In this document: in pieces, positions 6,876 to 13,892 of the stretch
How the letters are laid out: the number at the start of each line of letters is the position of its first letter
How positions within the stretch are numbered: position 1 is the stretch's first letter
Assembly (NCBI GenBank): GCA_964371655.1
Contig: CAYJOD010000116.1
Location: 1-17,296, forward strand
Direction: 5' to 3'
DNA from: CAZGSN01 sp964371655
Lineage (GTDB): Bacteria > Desulfobacterota > Binatia > HRBIN30
DNA length: 17,296 nt
The notes under the pieces: model-generated
Seen by the model: the letters and a program-made list of their open reading frames with translations, nothing else
What the model was told of the DNA's origin: nothing
Database searches by the model: none
Program-made: the position numbers and the translations under genes

Positions 6876-8075
6876 CTACTGCCCGAGTACCACCACTCGA
6901 TCGAGAATCCGGTCGGCGACTTCATCCTTGCCGAGCACGGGCGTGGTGTCGCGCTTGCCGAAGCGGTCGATGATGACCACGGCATTCGTGTCCACCGCAA
7001 AACCGGTATCCGCCGCAGCGACATCGTTGGCCACGATCATGTCGAGCTTCTTGTCGCGCAGCTTGCGCTCGGCATTGGCAACGACGTCTTGCGTCTCTGC
7101 GGCGAACCCGACGACGATGCGCTTGCCTTTGTGCGGCGCCAACGCGGCCAAGATGTCGACCGTGCGCGTCAGCTCGATGCTCAGCCCGCCGGAGCCTTTC
7201 TTCAGCTTCTGCGGTGCCACCAGCTTGGGCCGATAGTCGGCCACCGCGGCCGTCATCAGTAAAATGTGGGCGCGCTTAAATTCAACCGCCAGGGTCTGGT
7301 GCATCTCCGCGGCCGTCGTCACATCGATGCGCTGCACCCCGTGCGGTGTCGCCAACGACGTCGGGCCCGCCACTAGGGTTACGTCAGCACCGCGGCGCCA
7401 GGCCGCGGCGGCCACTGCAAACCCCATCTTTCCCGTGGACCGATTCGAGATGAAGCGCACCGGGTCGATCGCCTCGCGGTTCGGACCGGCGCTCACCACG
7501 ACACGCCGGCCGGCGAGGTCGGCAACCGTCAGCGCGCGCTCGATCTCCGCCACCAGCACCGGCGTCTCCGGGAGCCGCCCCTTGCCTTCGTAGCCGCAGG
7601 CCAGCGAGCCTTCCGCCGGCTCGACGATGCGCACCCCATGCGCGCGCAGCTTGGCGATGTTCTCCTGAACGATGCTGTTCTCGTACATGTGCACGTTCAT
7701 CGCCGGCGCGACCAGCAGCGGCGCCCGCGTCGCCAACAGAACCGTCGACAGCAGATCGTCGGCGATACCATGCGCAAGCTTGCCGATGATGTTGGCGGTT
7801 GCCGGGGCCAGCACCACGACGTCGGCGCAGTCGGCCAGCCGGATGTGGCCGATCTGTGATTCCTGCGTCAGATCGAAAGTCTGCGTCGCCACCGCATTGC
7901 CGGAGAGGGTTTGAAAGGTAAGCGGCGTGACGAACTGCTGCGCTCCGGCGCTCATCACGACGTGGACCTTGGCGCCGGCGCGGCCGAGCTCGCGCACCAG
8001 GTCGGCCGCTTTGTAACAAGCGATGCCGCCGCTCACCCCGAGAACAACCGTCTTACCGTCAAGTGCTCTGGCCAT
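6876..8075 (-). CDS. coaBC: Bifunctional phosphopantothenoylcysteine decarboxylase / phosphopantothenate-cysteine ligase
   Basis: 399 aa from the ATG at 8075. It catalyses two consecutive coenzyme A steps: joining 4'-phosphopantothenate to cysteine (CoaB) and then FMN-dependent decarboxylation (CoaC). The CoaC half (about 6-180) has the flavoprotein opening GKTVVLGVSGGIACYKAADL, the catalytic His77 in GHIRLADCADVVVLAPATAN, PAMN (124-127) and the reactive Cys160 in SLACGYEGKGR. The CoaB half (about 188-399) has SAGPNREAIDPVRFISNRST, in which Asn211 corresponds to the ligase Asn, and a KLKKGSGG basic motif. Length is normal for Dfp proteins. The start overlaps the UPF0104 gene by 17 bp. GAGGGAG lies a few bases before the ATG, and a longer start would lengthen that overlap. 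It is the last gene of the five-gene operon. Confidence 0.96.
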   Translation of the reverse strand: MARALDGKTVVLGVSGGIACYKAADLVRELGRAGAKVHVVMSAGAQQFVTPLTFQTLSGNAVATQTFDLTQESQIGHIRLADCADVVVLAPATANIIGKLAHGIADDLLSTVLLATRAPLLVAPAMNVHMYENSIVQENIAKLRAHGVRIVEPAEGSLACGYEGKGRLPETPVLVAEIERALTVADLAGRRVVVSAGPNREAIDPVRFISNRSTGKMGFAVAAAAWRRGADVTLVAGPTSLATPHGVQRIDVTTAAEMHQTLAVEFKRAHILLMTAAVADYRPKLVAPQKLKKGSGGLSIELTRTVDILAALAPHKGKRIVVGFAAETQDVVANAERKLRDKKLDMIVANDVAAADTGFAVDTNAVVIIDRFGKRDTTPVLGKDEVADRILDRVVVLGQ

Positions 8076-9060
8076 CGACTCCCTCGGAGACCTGCTCGAT
8101 CTGGCGCAAGGACATACCTTCACGCGTCAGCGAGTACAGACCGCAGGCAACGACGCTGAAAAACTGGCTTACGTGTATAACAATCGAATAGGCGATGGCA
8201 TCGCTCTCAGAGACTTGGAAGATGGCAAGCGAGAGCACGCACCCGACCTGGATCGCACCGACGTATCCCGGTGCCGAAGGCATGGACACGGCGATAGCGA
8301 CGACGGCGGTCACGACAATGGCTCCGAGCACAAGCGGTACCGGCAGCTGAAACGCCAGCAACCCGCACCAGTAGACGGCCGAGATCACCAGCCATAGCAG
8401 CAGGGACCAGGCCAGGATCTGGATGAAGTCGAGCGGGCTCGCCAGCACTTCGAGCGCCTGCACGAAGCCGCGGAAGAAGTGGCCGACAGGTTCGGATAGC
8501 TTCGCCGGAAAAGGCTTGAGCACGAAGTCGAGGATCTTGAGCGCCAGCTTCTCCTGCCAGCGCACCACGGCCACACCGCCGCCGATCAGGACGGCGACCG
8601 ACAGCAGCCGCAGCCCCCATTGTCGCACCGCCTCAGAGATCGGCAGGCTCGCCGCAGCGATCCCGAACAGAAAGAGGATCGTGAACATGTCGAAGATGCG
8701 CTCGAGTAGAATGGTCGCGAGAATTCCGCTCAGCGGCTGCTTCTCCTTGCGAGCGACCAGAAGCGGCCGAATCACCTCACCGGCACGCAACGGCAGGACC
8801 ATGTTGGCCATAAAACCGATGTTGGTCGCCGCCACCAAGGTGCTCAGACTCGGGCTGCCAACCGGCCGCAACAGCACCCGCCACCGCTGGCCGCGTATGT
8901 AGAGCGACCAAAGCGTGAGCGGAAAAACCGGAAGCACCCACACGTAGCGCGCCTCGGCCAGCGCCGCCCCAACCAGTCTCCAATCCACACCCTGCACGGC
9001 AAAGGCGAGGAACAGCAACGAGAGCACGATGCTCAGCACGATGCGGACAGACCGGCTCAC
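8059..9060 (-). CDS. UPF0104 / LPG-synthase-TM family flippase-like membrane protein
   Basis: 333 aa from the GTG at 9060. A consensus GGAGG (9067-9071, minus) lies 6 nt upstream, which decides the start. Translation begins one base after the 67-aa gene's stop. Seven to eight hydrophobic helices are visible. The family core NxxLPxRxGExxRP appears as MVLPLRAGEVIRPLL (about 87-101) and is followed by ILLERIFDMFTILFLFG (about 117-133). Known relatives (YbhN, AglD and the N-terminal half of MprF) handle lipid-linked substrates in the membrane, as lipid flippases or aminoacyl-lipid synthase scaffolds. This protein lacks the large MprF catalytic domain, so only the membrane part is present. Company with a polyprenyl synthase and a CDP-alcohol transferase suggests it moves or uses a lipid made by that operon, but the substrate cannot be read from the sequence. 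Confidence 0.87.
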   Translation of the reverse strand: MSRSVRIVLSIVLSLLFLAFAVQGVDWRLVGAALAEARYVWVLPVFPLTLWSLYIRGQRWRVLLRPVGSPSLSTLVAATNIGFMANMVLPLRAGEVIRPLLVARKEKQPLSGILATILLERIFDMFTILFLFGIAAASLPISEAVRQWGLRLLSVAVLIGGGVAVVRWQEKLALKILDFVLKPFPAKLSEPVGHFFRGFVQALEVLASPLDFIQILAWSLLLWLVISAVYWCGLLAFQLPVPLVLGAIVVTAVVAIAVSMPSAPGYVGAIQVGCVLSLAIFQVSESDAIAYSIVIHVSQFFSVVACGLYSLTREGMSLRQIEQVSEGVDGQST

Positions 9061-9061
9061 C

Positions 9062-9265
9062 CTATTCCTCCCATGACGCAGTATTCTTTGCGTGCGCCTG
9101 TCTATCACGCATCTGGGCGAATCCCCAGACAAGCAAGGCCACTCCGATGGCGGTCAGGCTTACTCCCACCCACGGCGCGACGCTTTCGAGTACCACACCA
9201 CCGCCCAGCAGAACGACAAATACCCCCGCCACCCGCTTACCCTTGCCGGCGCCAGCGCCGCGCAT
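9062..9265 (-). CDS. Small two-helix membrane protein
   Basis: 67 aa. A basic N-terminus (MRGAGAGKGKR) precedes two hydrophobic segments (about 12-27 and 33-48), and a charged tail ends in SWEE. The ATG overlaps the upstream CDP-alcohol transferase stop as TGATG, and the stop is 1 bp from the next gene's GTG. It is therefore locked into the operon by translational coupling, which is the main evidence that it is a real gene. No family is recognised. Its place between two membrane enzymes suggests a small accessory subunit, which is inference. Confidence 0.75.
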   Translation of the reverse strand: MRGAGAGKGKRVAGVFVVLLGGGVVLESVAPWVGVSLTAIGVALLVWGFAQMRDRQAHAKNTASWEE

Positions 9266-10017
9266 CAGTGCTCACCTAACTCGCGCCAGACGTGCACGGC
9301 GCGCTGCACGGCGGTGAGGTTGATCGCCACCGCCAGCGCCACCAGAACCAACGCGACCACGGCGTAGGGCTGCCCCCACAACGTTCCGCACAGGTGCTGC
9401 ACGAGGGAACCCAAGATCGTGCCAAAGCCCAGCAACACATAGCGCTCCGGGCGCTGCAAGACGCCGACTCGGCAAGCGGCGCCGAGGGCTTCGCCGCGGG
9501 CGCGGGTGTAGCTCACCATCTGGGTTCCGAGAAACGCCAGCAGGATGAACCACAACAGCCACGAGGTGCGAAAGAACACGGCCAGCCCGACGAACGCGAG
9601 GGCGTCGGCATAGCGATCGACCACCGAATCGAGGAAGGCGCCGCGCGCGCTGCCGGTGCCGGTGCGTCGCGCCAGTCGGCCATCGACAATATCCAGGCTC
9701 CCCGTGAACAAGAGTAGCCAGCCGGCGGTGAACATCAGTCCGGACGCGTAGCACGCAGCCACCACCACGCTCGCCATCAGCTGTGCGTAGGTAAGATGCG
9801 CAGGCTGGATCCCGGCGCGAGCACAGACGTCTTCGAAGGGTTGCAGCTGCTCGAAATACCAGGCGCGGATTTCAGGGCCGAGCAAGCGCGAGCCCGGGAT
9901 TTCCGAGACATCGCGTCGCCGGCGGCGAAACGCGGTGATGCTCACCGCTGCGGTAGCCGCGACGAAGGTAAACAGGGCACTCGCCAGGAGCGCACGCGCC
10001 GTCGAGCTCGTCAACAT
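9265..10017 (-). CDS. CDP-alcohol phosphatidyltransferase family membrane enzyme
   Basis: 250 aa. It should transfer a phosphatidyl (CDP-linked) group to an alcohol acceptor in the inner membrane. The full catalytic signature is present: D109-x2-D112-G113-x2-A116-R117-x8-G126-x3-D130-x3-D134. Around it are about six hydrophobic helices, the first at 8-28 followed by the basic patch RRRRR (31-35). The acceptor (glycerol-phosphate, inositol-phosphate or other) cannot be assigned. The N-terminal ~60 residues before the usual core are longer than in minimal family members. It starts 21 bp after the polyprenyl synthase stop without an obvious SD, so it may rely on re-initiation. It ends in a TGATG overlap with the small membrane protein. 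Confidence 0.88.
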   Translation of the reverse strand: MLTSSTARALLASALFTFVAATAAVSITAFRRRRRDVSEIPGSRLLGPEIRAWYFEQLQPFEDVCARAGIQPAHLTYAQLMASVVVAACYASGLMFTAGWLLLFTGSLDIVDGRLARRTGTGSARGAFLDSVVDRYADALAFVGLAVFFRTSWLLWFILLAFLGTQMVSYTRARGEALGAACRVGVLQRPERYVLLGFGTILGSLVQHLCGTLWGQPYAVVALVLVALAVAINLTAVQRAVHVWRELGEH

Positions 10018-10038
10018 GCGGGCCGCACGAGCGTAGCC

Positions 10039-11040
10039 TCAAGAAGCGCGATCGAGCAGCTGGTCGACCATGGCCACAAGCTGCTCACGATCCGGCGATG
10101 GCTTCAACGATAACAAGTTGTGGCGAGCGCGTTTCCCGTAATCGGCCGCCATGCGGCGCGCCTCGGCGAGCACTCCCGAGCTGACGATGCGCTGGCGCGC
10201 ACGCTCGACCTCGGCCGCGGTCGGAGATGGATTCTCAAAGAAGCGCGCGACTTCCAAATCCTGCCGTAGCGCCAGGACCACCGGCAGCGACGGGTTGCCG
10301 TCGCGCAAGTCGATTGCCAAGGGCTTGCCGACTTGCATGGGGTCGCCTTCGATGTCGAGCACATCGTCCACGATCTGGAACGTCATGCCGACGTTGTGCC
10401 CGCATTGTGCCATCTGGTCGACGGTGGCCTCGGACGCCCCGGCCAAATAGGCCGCGGTGCGCGCGCCTTGCTGGAAGATGCACGCCGTCTTGCTGCTGAT
10501 GATCGCCAGATAGTCGTTGAGGGTCACGGCGGGGTTGTTGCGGAAGCGCCCCTGCATGATCTCGCCCTCGGTCAGCGCGACGCAGGCCTCGGCTGCCCAG
10601 TTGATCAGCCTCTCCTCGAAGCGCGCGCACAGCTGGAAAGCGCGGCTGAAGACGAAGTCGCCAGTCACCAGCGTCTTCGCCAAGCCGTACTTGCGAAATG
10701 CCGACTCTTGTCCGCGCCGTGTGTCGCTATCGTCGATAATGTCATCGTGAAGAAGCGTCGCCGAGTGGATCAGCTCCAAGGCCGACGCCACGTCGACGAT
10801 ATCGTCGGCAGCGCGCCCGCCACAGGCGCGAAACACCAGGATCGTAACCGCCGGCCGCACCCGCTTGCCCCCCGAGGCGATCAGATATCTAGAAATGTCG
10901 GTGAGCAATTCCTCGCGCGAATCCAGCCGCTCGGCGATACGCGCCTCGACGCGATCCAGGAGAGTCGCCATGGGCAAATCCAACTCTGGCAACGCGGCAT
11001 GCAGCCTGGTTTTCGCGACGGTACTCACGTGAGCATCCAA
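10039..11040 (-). CDS. Long-chain trans-polyprenyl diphosphate synthase (IspB-like)
   Basis: 333 aa. It elongates an allylic diphosphate with isopentenyl diphosphate units in the cytosol. GGKRVRP (57-63) is present, and the first aspartate-rich motif is DDIID (99-103) inside LLHDDIIDDSDTRRG. The second is DDVLD (225-229) in QIVDDVLDIEGD. The fifth residue before the first motif is Ala94, small as in octaprenyl/IspB-type enzymes rather than aromatic as in short-chain types, so a long-chain product (quinone tail) is likely. The true start is unclear: the longest version begins at a TTG (11040), a GTG is available at 11028, and the conserved fold begins near residue 24. It is the first gene of the minus-strand operon. 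Confidence 0.92.
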   Translation of the reverse strand: MDAHVSTVAKTRLHAALPELDLPMATLLDRVEARIAERLDSREELLTDISRYLIASGGKRVRPAVTILVFRACGGRAADDIVDVASALELIHSATLLHDDIIDDSDTRRGQESAFRKYGLAKTLVTGDFVFSRAFQLCARFEERLINWAAEACVALTEGEIMQGRFRNNPAVTLNDYLAIISSKTACIFQQGARTAAYLAGASEATVDQMAQCGHNVGMTFQIVDDVLDIEGDPMQVGKPLAIDLRDGNPSLPVVLALRQDLEVARFFENPSPTAAEVERARQRIVSSGVLAEARRMAADYGKRARHNLLSLKPSPDREQLVAMVDQLLDRAS

Positions 11041-11053
11041 GAAACCACTCGAC

Positions 11054-11083
11054 CTAGTAAGGTGAAATCAAACAGCGAGTCAA
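11054..11083 (-). promoter_or_regulatory. Candidate promoter of the polyprenyl-CoaBC operon
   Basis: On the minus strand, TTGACT (11083-11078) matches the -35 consensus at 5 of 6 positions. It is followed by an 18-bp spacer and TACTAG (11059-11054), a weak -10 with 3 of 6. It ends 14 bp before the first possible start codon. A short inverted pair, GGTGAAATC / GATTTCACC (near 11061 and 11144), overlaps and flanks this region and could be an operator or only repeat sequence. Confidence 0.3.
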
Positions 11084-11161
11084 GTTGCGCGATGCTAGCG
11101 AGCGAGGCGCCGTCATCGCGGTTCGTTTCCGAATCGCCGCTTCGATTTCACCCGACGCCAG

Positions 11162-11293
11162 GCTCTGGCGAGGTTATCTCAAAAGCCACCGACGGCAGAG
11201 GCAGACGCCTACCGCCGCCGGAGAAGCAGGTACCTACATGACTGGTGGAAGGAGCCCTTCGTGGCTGCCGGAGTCTTGAGACAGTCGTCATGA
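11162..11293. mobile_element. MITE-like element E3, inverted relative of E1
   Basis: The left end 11162-11185 (GCTCTGGCGAG then GTTATCTCAAAAG) matches the reverse complement of E1's right end (4562-4585) at 21 of 24 positions. The right end around 11266-11293 (CTTGAGACAGTCGTCATGA at its core) matches the reverse complement of E1's left end (4441-4468) at 24 of 28 positions. The core between them differs from E1 but is also partly self-complementary (GGCAGAGGC / GCCTACC near 11195-11215). It has no ORF. The element sits in the divergent gap between the polyprenyl operon and the GC-poor cassette. Confidence 0.55.
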
Positions 11294-11313
11294 GCGGTGG
11301 CCGCGGCGTGGTC

Positions 11314-11383
11314 AGTCCGGCGGACGGACTCTGAATGGCGGCCTTGCGGTCATTGTGATGACCCGCCAGATCCGGCGGATCAT
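11314..11383. repeat. Cluster of short CCGGCGGA hairpins upstream of the GC-poor cassette
   Basis: AGTCCG (11314-11319) pairs with CGGACT (11325-11330). ATGACCCGCC (11358-11367) pairs with GGCGGATCAT (11374-11383) with one mismatch. Both stems carry a CCGGCGGA block. The rest of 11041-11588 holds the operon promoter candidate, E3 and a short CCCC/GGGG hairpin near 11472-11489. No gene is visible there. Confidence 0.5.
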
Positions 11384-11588
11384 CGCGGCTCGAGCTCAAA
11401 GGAAGACACCTGCCTCAACAACACCTACCCTAACCGATTGATTGCTTGGCGGACTCCGATGTATGAGCACCCCATGAACGGGGGGTTGGCCCGCCCACAT
11501 TGGCGCGCGCCGTCGGTTTCTTCGATCGGACTAATTCATAACAGCTCCCGTGGTCGTGGGAGACGGTCGCCGAGCACTAAGGATGGAG

Positions 11589-12707
11589 ATGGACAAGTAC
11601 CAAGTAACGATTGAATTAGCCCTGCCTCACCGAGAAGGCGCTCTCCTTGCACCACGCATCACAGAGGAGATCCAAGCCGCCGCGCTCTTGTCGTTCGGGA
11701 ATCGACTCGCCTCCCTGGAAACTGTGGGGCAGTCATCGTTTGCTGCAGTCCGTCAAATCGCCGAGTATCTTCGGGGGCAAGGCGGCGTCCTTGTTCTGCC
11801 TACCGAGACGCTAAGCGGCGTTCGCGAACTCGTCGAAGCAACCCTCGTACGCGAGGCGTCCAGCAGAGACTTTGAGCAGGTGTTTCTGACTGTTGCGCGT
11901 GGAAGCTCGAGCGAGACGTTGTTCCGCGTTATGGATTGGGAACTAGGTCGTGGCGCAAGGGGCCCTGCTAGAACGACCTCACGAGCTCGCGTTCGAAGAT
12001 TAACAATTCCCGAAGGGCGAACGGTGCTCGTGATTGATGCGACTGCAAGTGAGGATCCTCGTCTTTCGAGAGACCTGCTGAGATTCCTGGCGGAACGAGC
12101 GGAGCTAGACAGGATGCGATTCATCGTTCTTAGCAACCAGGCGCACCCCGTCGATGGGTGGCTCGCCGCTCATCCGAGTTCTTCCAAGGTTGTCACGCCG
12201 CAGAGGTTGGATTGGATCGCGTTAGATGTGAGGATCGAGCCTGGATCGCTTAACGCCACGCTGAAGCTCAGCGGCCTGGCCTTCGCGCTCTATGTGGGGA
12301 TTGGGCAATATGCGGATTTCCGTAGCGGATTACGACAAATATCAGAAGATGCCGCATGGGTGTATCAAGCCGCGGGGGCTATAGTCGCGCGAGGGAGTAA
12401 GGCCCCCGCAGCCGGACGTGTGTCGAGACTTGAGATCCGTGAGGATGAGCTTTTCCGAGCTTTGGTGTCTGCGTTGGAGCAGTTCGACGAAGGAGCAATC
12501 ACCGAGGAAGAGTTCAGCCAACGAACTATTGCTCTCCTCAGACATCTCCACGACCATCACGACCGTGACATGACGATGGCATTGCTAAAGCACCGGGGGC
12601 AGCGACGCGATGATCAACCTCGCGATCCATGGGGTCGCCGGATTTCTGTGTCTAGGTTTGCCATAGTCTCACGGCGAGAAGATGAGTTCACCGGCGAGCA
12701 GAGCTAA
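11589..12707 (+). CDS. Unrecognised soluble protein with SHOCT-like C-terminal segment
   Basis: 372 aa from the ATG at 11589, chosen because AAGGA lies 5 nt upstream; a GTG at 11550 and an ATG at 11583 are alternatives. There is no signal peptide or membrane helix. Residues 1-120 look alpha/beta, with an amphipathic helix-strand run (IAEYLRGQGGVLVLPTETLSG). After an Arg/Gly/Ala linker (121-138), residues 139-215 resemble a Rossmann-like fold: RTVLVIDATASEDPRLSRDL then RMRFIVLSN. Residues about 285-318 (ELFRALVSALEQFDEGAITE followed by EEF) resemble the oligomerising SHOCT motif, and HLHDHHDRD (319-327) is His/Asp-rich. No Walker, nuclease or HTH motif is evident. Codons are more AT-rich than in the neighbours (51% GC in two 60-base samples, 12001-12060 and 12301-12360, against about 62% in flanking genes). 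Function unknown. Confidence 0.75.
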   Translation: MDKYQVTIELALPHREGALLAPRITEEIQAAALLSFGNRLASLETVGQSSFAAVRQIAEYLRGQGGVLVLPTETLSGVRELVEATLVREASSRDFEQVFLTVARGSSSETLFRVMDWELGRGARGPARTTSRARVRRLTIPEGRTVLVIDATASEDPRLSRDLLRFLAERAELDRMRFIVLSNQAHPVDGWLAAHPSSSKVVTPQRLDWIALDVRIEPGSLNATLKLSGLAFALYVGIGQYADFRSGLRQISEDAAWVYQAAGAIVARGSKAPAAGRVSRLEIREDELFRALVSALEQFDEGAITEEEFSQRTIALLRHLHDHHDRDMTMALLKHRGQRRDDQPRDPWGRRISVSRFAIVSRREDEFTGEQS

Positions 12708-12726
12708 CTCGGCGGCTGCAGGCGAC

Positions 12727-12746
12727 GGCGGCGAGTCGGCGCCGCC
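12727..12746. terminator. GC-rich hairpin between the two cassette genes
   Basis: GGCGGCG (12727-12733) and CGCCGCC (12740-12746) form a perfect 7-bp stem with a 6-nt loop in the 90-bp gap. No T-tract follows, so it could be an attenuator, a processing site or chance. A consensus TTGACA lies just downstream at 12763-12768, but I found no good -10 at 16-18 bp. Confidence 0.3.
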
Positions 12747-12797
12747 AGCAACGATCGGTCGCTTGACACTGGCTTTGGATTTGCCAACTCTCAGGAC

Positions 12798-13451
12798 TTG
12801 GACACGATTCTTCAAGGTGTAGCCGCCTTCTTGACGAGCCGAGACTTCGCGGTCAACTTCTTTGCGAATCTCGGCGGAGCGATGGCCGGTGTTTTGCTGG
12901 CTTTCTGGATCGAACGCGTCAGGGCGCGTCGTGACGCCTGGATGCTCTACGCGCGACTTCTCCAAACTTCACGCTCCGAGTTGGCGTACCTCAAGCCGAT
13001 GTGCCAGCACACGCGGGACGCCCTGAGGGCTGGTCAGAGCGCGGGTACTCATGAATCGCTCGGCGTGCCGGCGACCAGGGCTCTCCTAATCAATCCTCTA
13101 GTGCACAGTCAGGCTCCTTACTCACTGATTATGGCGGTGACGAGCCTGTGCAGTTACCTTGGCGTAACTGAGAATGCCTTTCGAGAGGCGCCGTGGTTGA
13201 AACCACAAGATGTGGTCGCGCGTGAACTACTGGGTAAGACGCTAGGAGATGCGCTGGACCGGGCGAACAAGATGATCGCAATTGCCCTTGAGCAGATAGA
13301 CGCACAGCTTGAACTCGTGGGTCTCGAGAAGATACCCGACGCAGTCACACAGGAGGTCAGTCGAAGGATACTCGAAGTTCTCCAAAGTTCACCGCCGCCC
13401 CTGGCGAGCCACAACTCGCAACCGACTCGGGAGGTGTCCAAGTCGGAATAA
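12798..13451 (+). CDS. Membrane-anchored helical protein of unknown function
   Basis: 217 aa from a TTG at 12798; the start is weakly supported because AGGA is only 1 nt upstream. Residues about 18-38 (VNFFANLGGAMAGVLLAFWI) form a single membrane helix. It is followed at once by ERVRARRD, so the positive-inside rule places the remaining ~170 residues in the cytoplasm. That part is mainly helical, with a long amphipathic stretch (about 140-175) and a disordered Ser/Pro tail. The N-terminal pattern (Asn-Leu-Gly in a helix, then Leu-Ala-x-Trp and charged residues) is shared by many uncharacterised anchored proteins, but I cannot name a family. It follows the 372-aa gene by 90 bp in the same orientation and shares its lower GC, so the two probably form one acquired unit. 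Confidence 0.7.
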   Translation: MDTILQGVAAFLTSRDFAVNFFANLGGAMAGVLLAFWIERVRARRDAWMLYARLLQTSRSELAYLKPMCQHTRDALRAGQSAGTHESLGVPATRALLINPLVHSQAPYSLIMAVTSLCSYLGVTENAFREAPWLKPQDVVARELLGKTLGDALDRANKMIAIALEQIDAQLELVGLEKIPDAVTQEVSRRILEVLQSSPPPLASHNSQPTREVSKSE

Positions 13452-13547
13452 CTCTTCGAGACTCCGCAAGGAACACCGGTGCGGCTTCGATTGCGGCTTT
13501 CCGCGCGCGTTGCTTTTGCGCTAGGCCGCCGTTACGTTTCCTTTCGC

Positions 13548-13892
13548 ATGCCAGCGGCCCAGCCAACCTCTGTACCGACCACGATCAAACGTATCGGCAA
13601 GGACGCGATCGACATCGTGTGGAGCGACGGGCATCGCGGCGTGTATCCAAACCGCTATTTGCGCGACAACTGCCCGTGCGCCAGTTGCCGCGAAGGCAAA
13701 CCAAAGTTCAAGCTTCCCATCGTTGGCGGTAACGAGCTGTATGCGGTGCAGATCGGCGTTGTCGGCCGTTACGCCATCAGCATCCAGTGGAGCGACGGAC
13801 ACGACACCGGCATCTACAGCTACGACACGTTGCGGGCGTTATGCCCGTGCGCGGCGTGCTTATCCAGCGCCGCGAAAGAACCTCCAGCATGA
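13548..13892 (+). CDS. DUF971 protein (GBBH-like N-terminal domain), ApbC partner
   Basis: 114 aa from the ATG at 13548. The PF06155-type domain is recognised by two beta units, each with a WSDGH motif (IDIVWSDGHRGVYPNRYLR and ISIQWSDGHDTGIYSYDTLR). Each is followed by a cysteine cluster: NCPCASC and LCPCAAC. Such clusters could bind zinc or an Fe-S cluster. The domain also occurs at the N-terminus of gamma-butyrobetaine hydroxylases, but here it stands alone. A GTG at 13479 has a better SD (AAGGA, 6 nt away) and would add 23 Arg-rich residues. I prefer 13548 because relatives start near TTIKRIG and the added codons are untypical. The stop overlaps the ApbC start as ATGA. DUF971 genes are often next to mrp/apbC, which points to Fe-S assembly. 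Confidence 0.9.
   Translation: MPAAQPTSVPTTIKRIGKDAIDIVWSDGHRGVYPNRYLRDNCPCASCREGKPKFKLPIVGGNELYAVQIGVVGRYAISIQWSDGHDTGIYSYDTLRALCPCAACLSSAAKEPPA

Noticed and set aside
6695..7024. Longer N-terminus for the Cys-repeat lipoprotein
   Set aside because: The extension is encoded by coaBC antisense and by element E2, and it would bury the lipoprotein signal. The ATG at 6694 has an SD-like AGG.
5567..7262. Two long plus-strand frames (5567-6586 and 6222-7262)
   Set aside because: Both are shadows of the lipoprotein and coaBC genes. The 6222-7262 frame reads the Thr-stalk DNA as Val repeats and runs through the E2 repeat.
11589..13451. Known defence or toxin-antitoxin system
   Set aside because: No nuclease, NTPase, TIR, HTH or kinase motif is visible in either cassette protein, and sizes do not fit a typical toxin-antitoxin pair. 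It is left as unknown.
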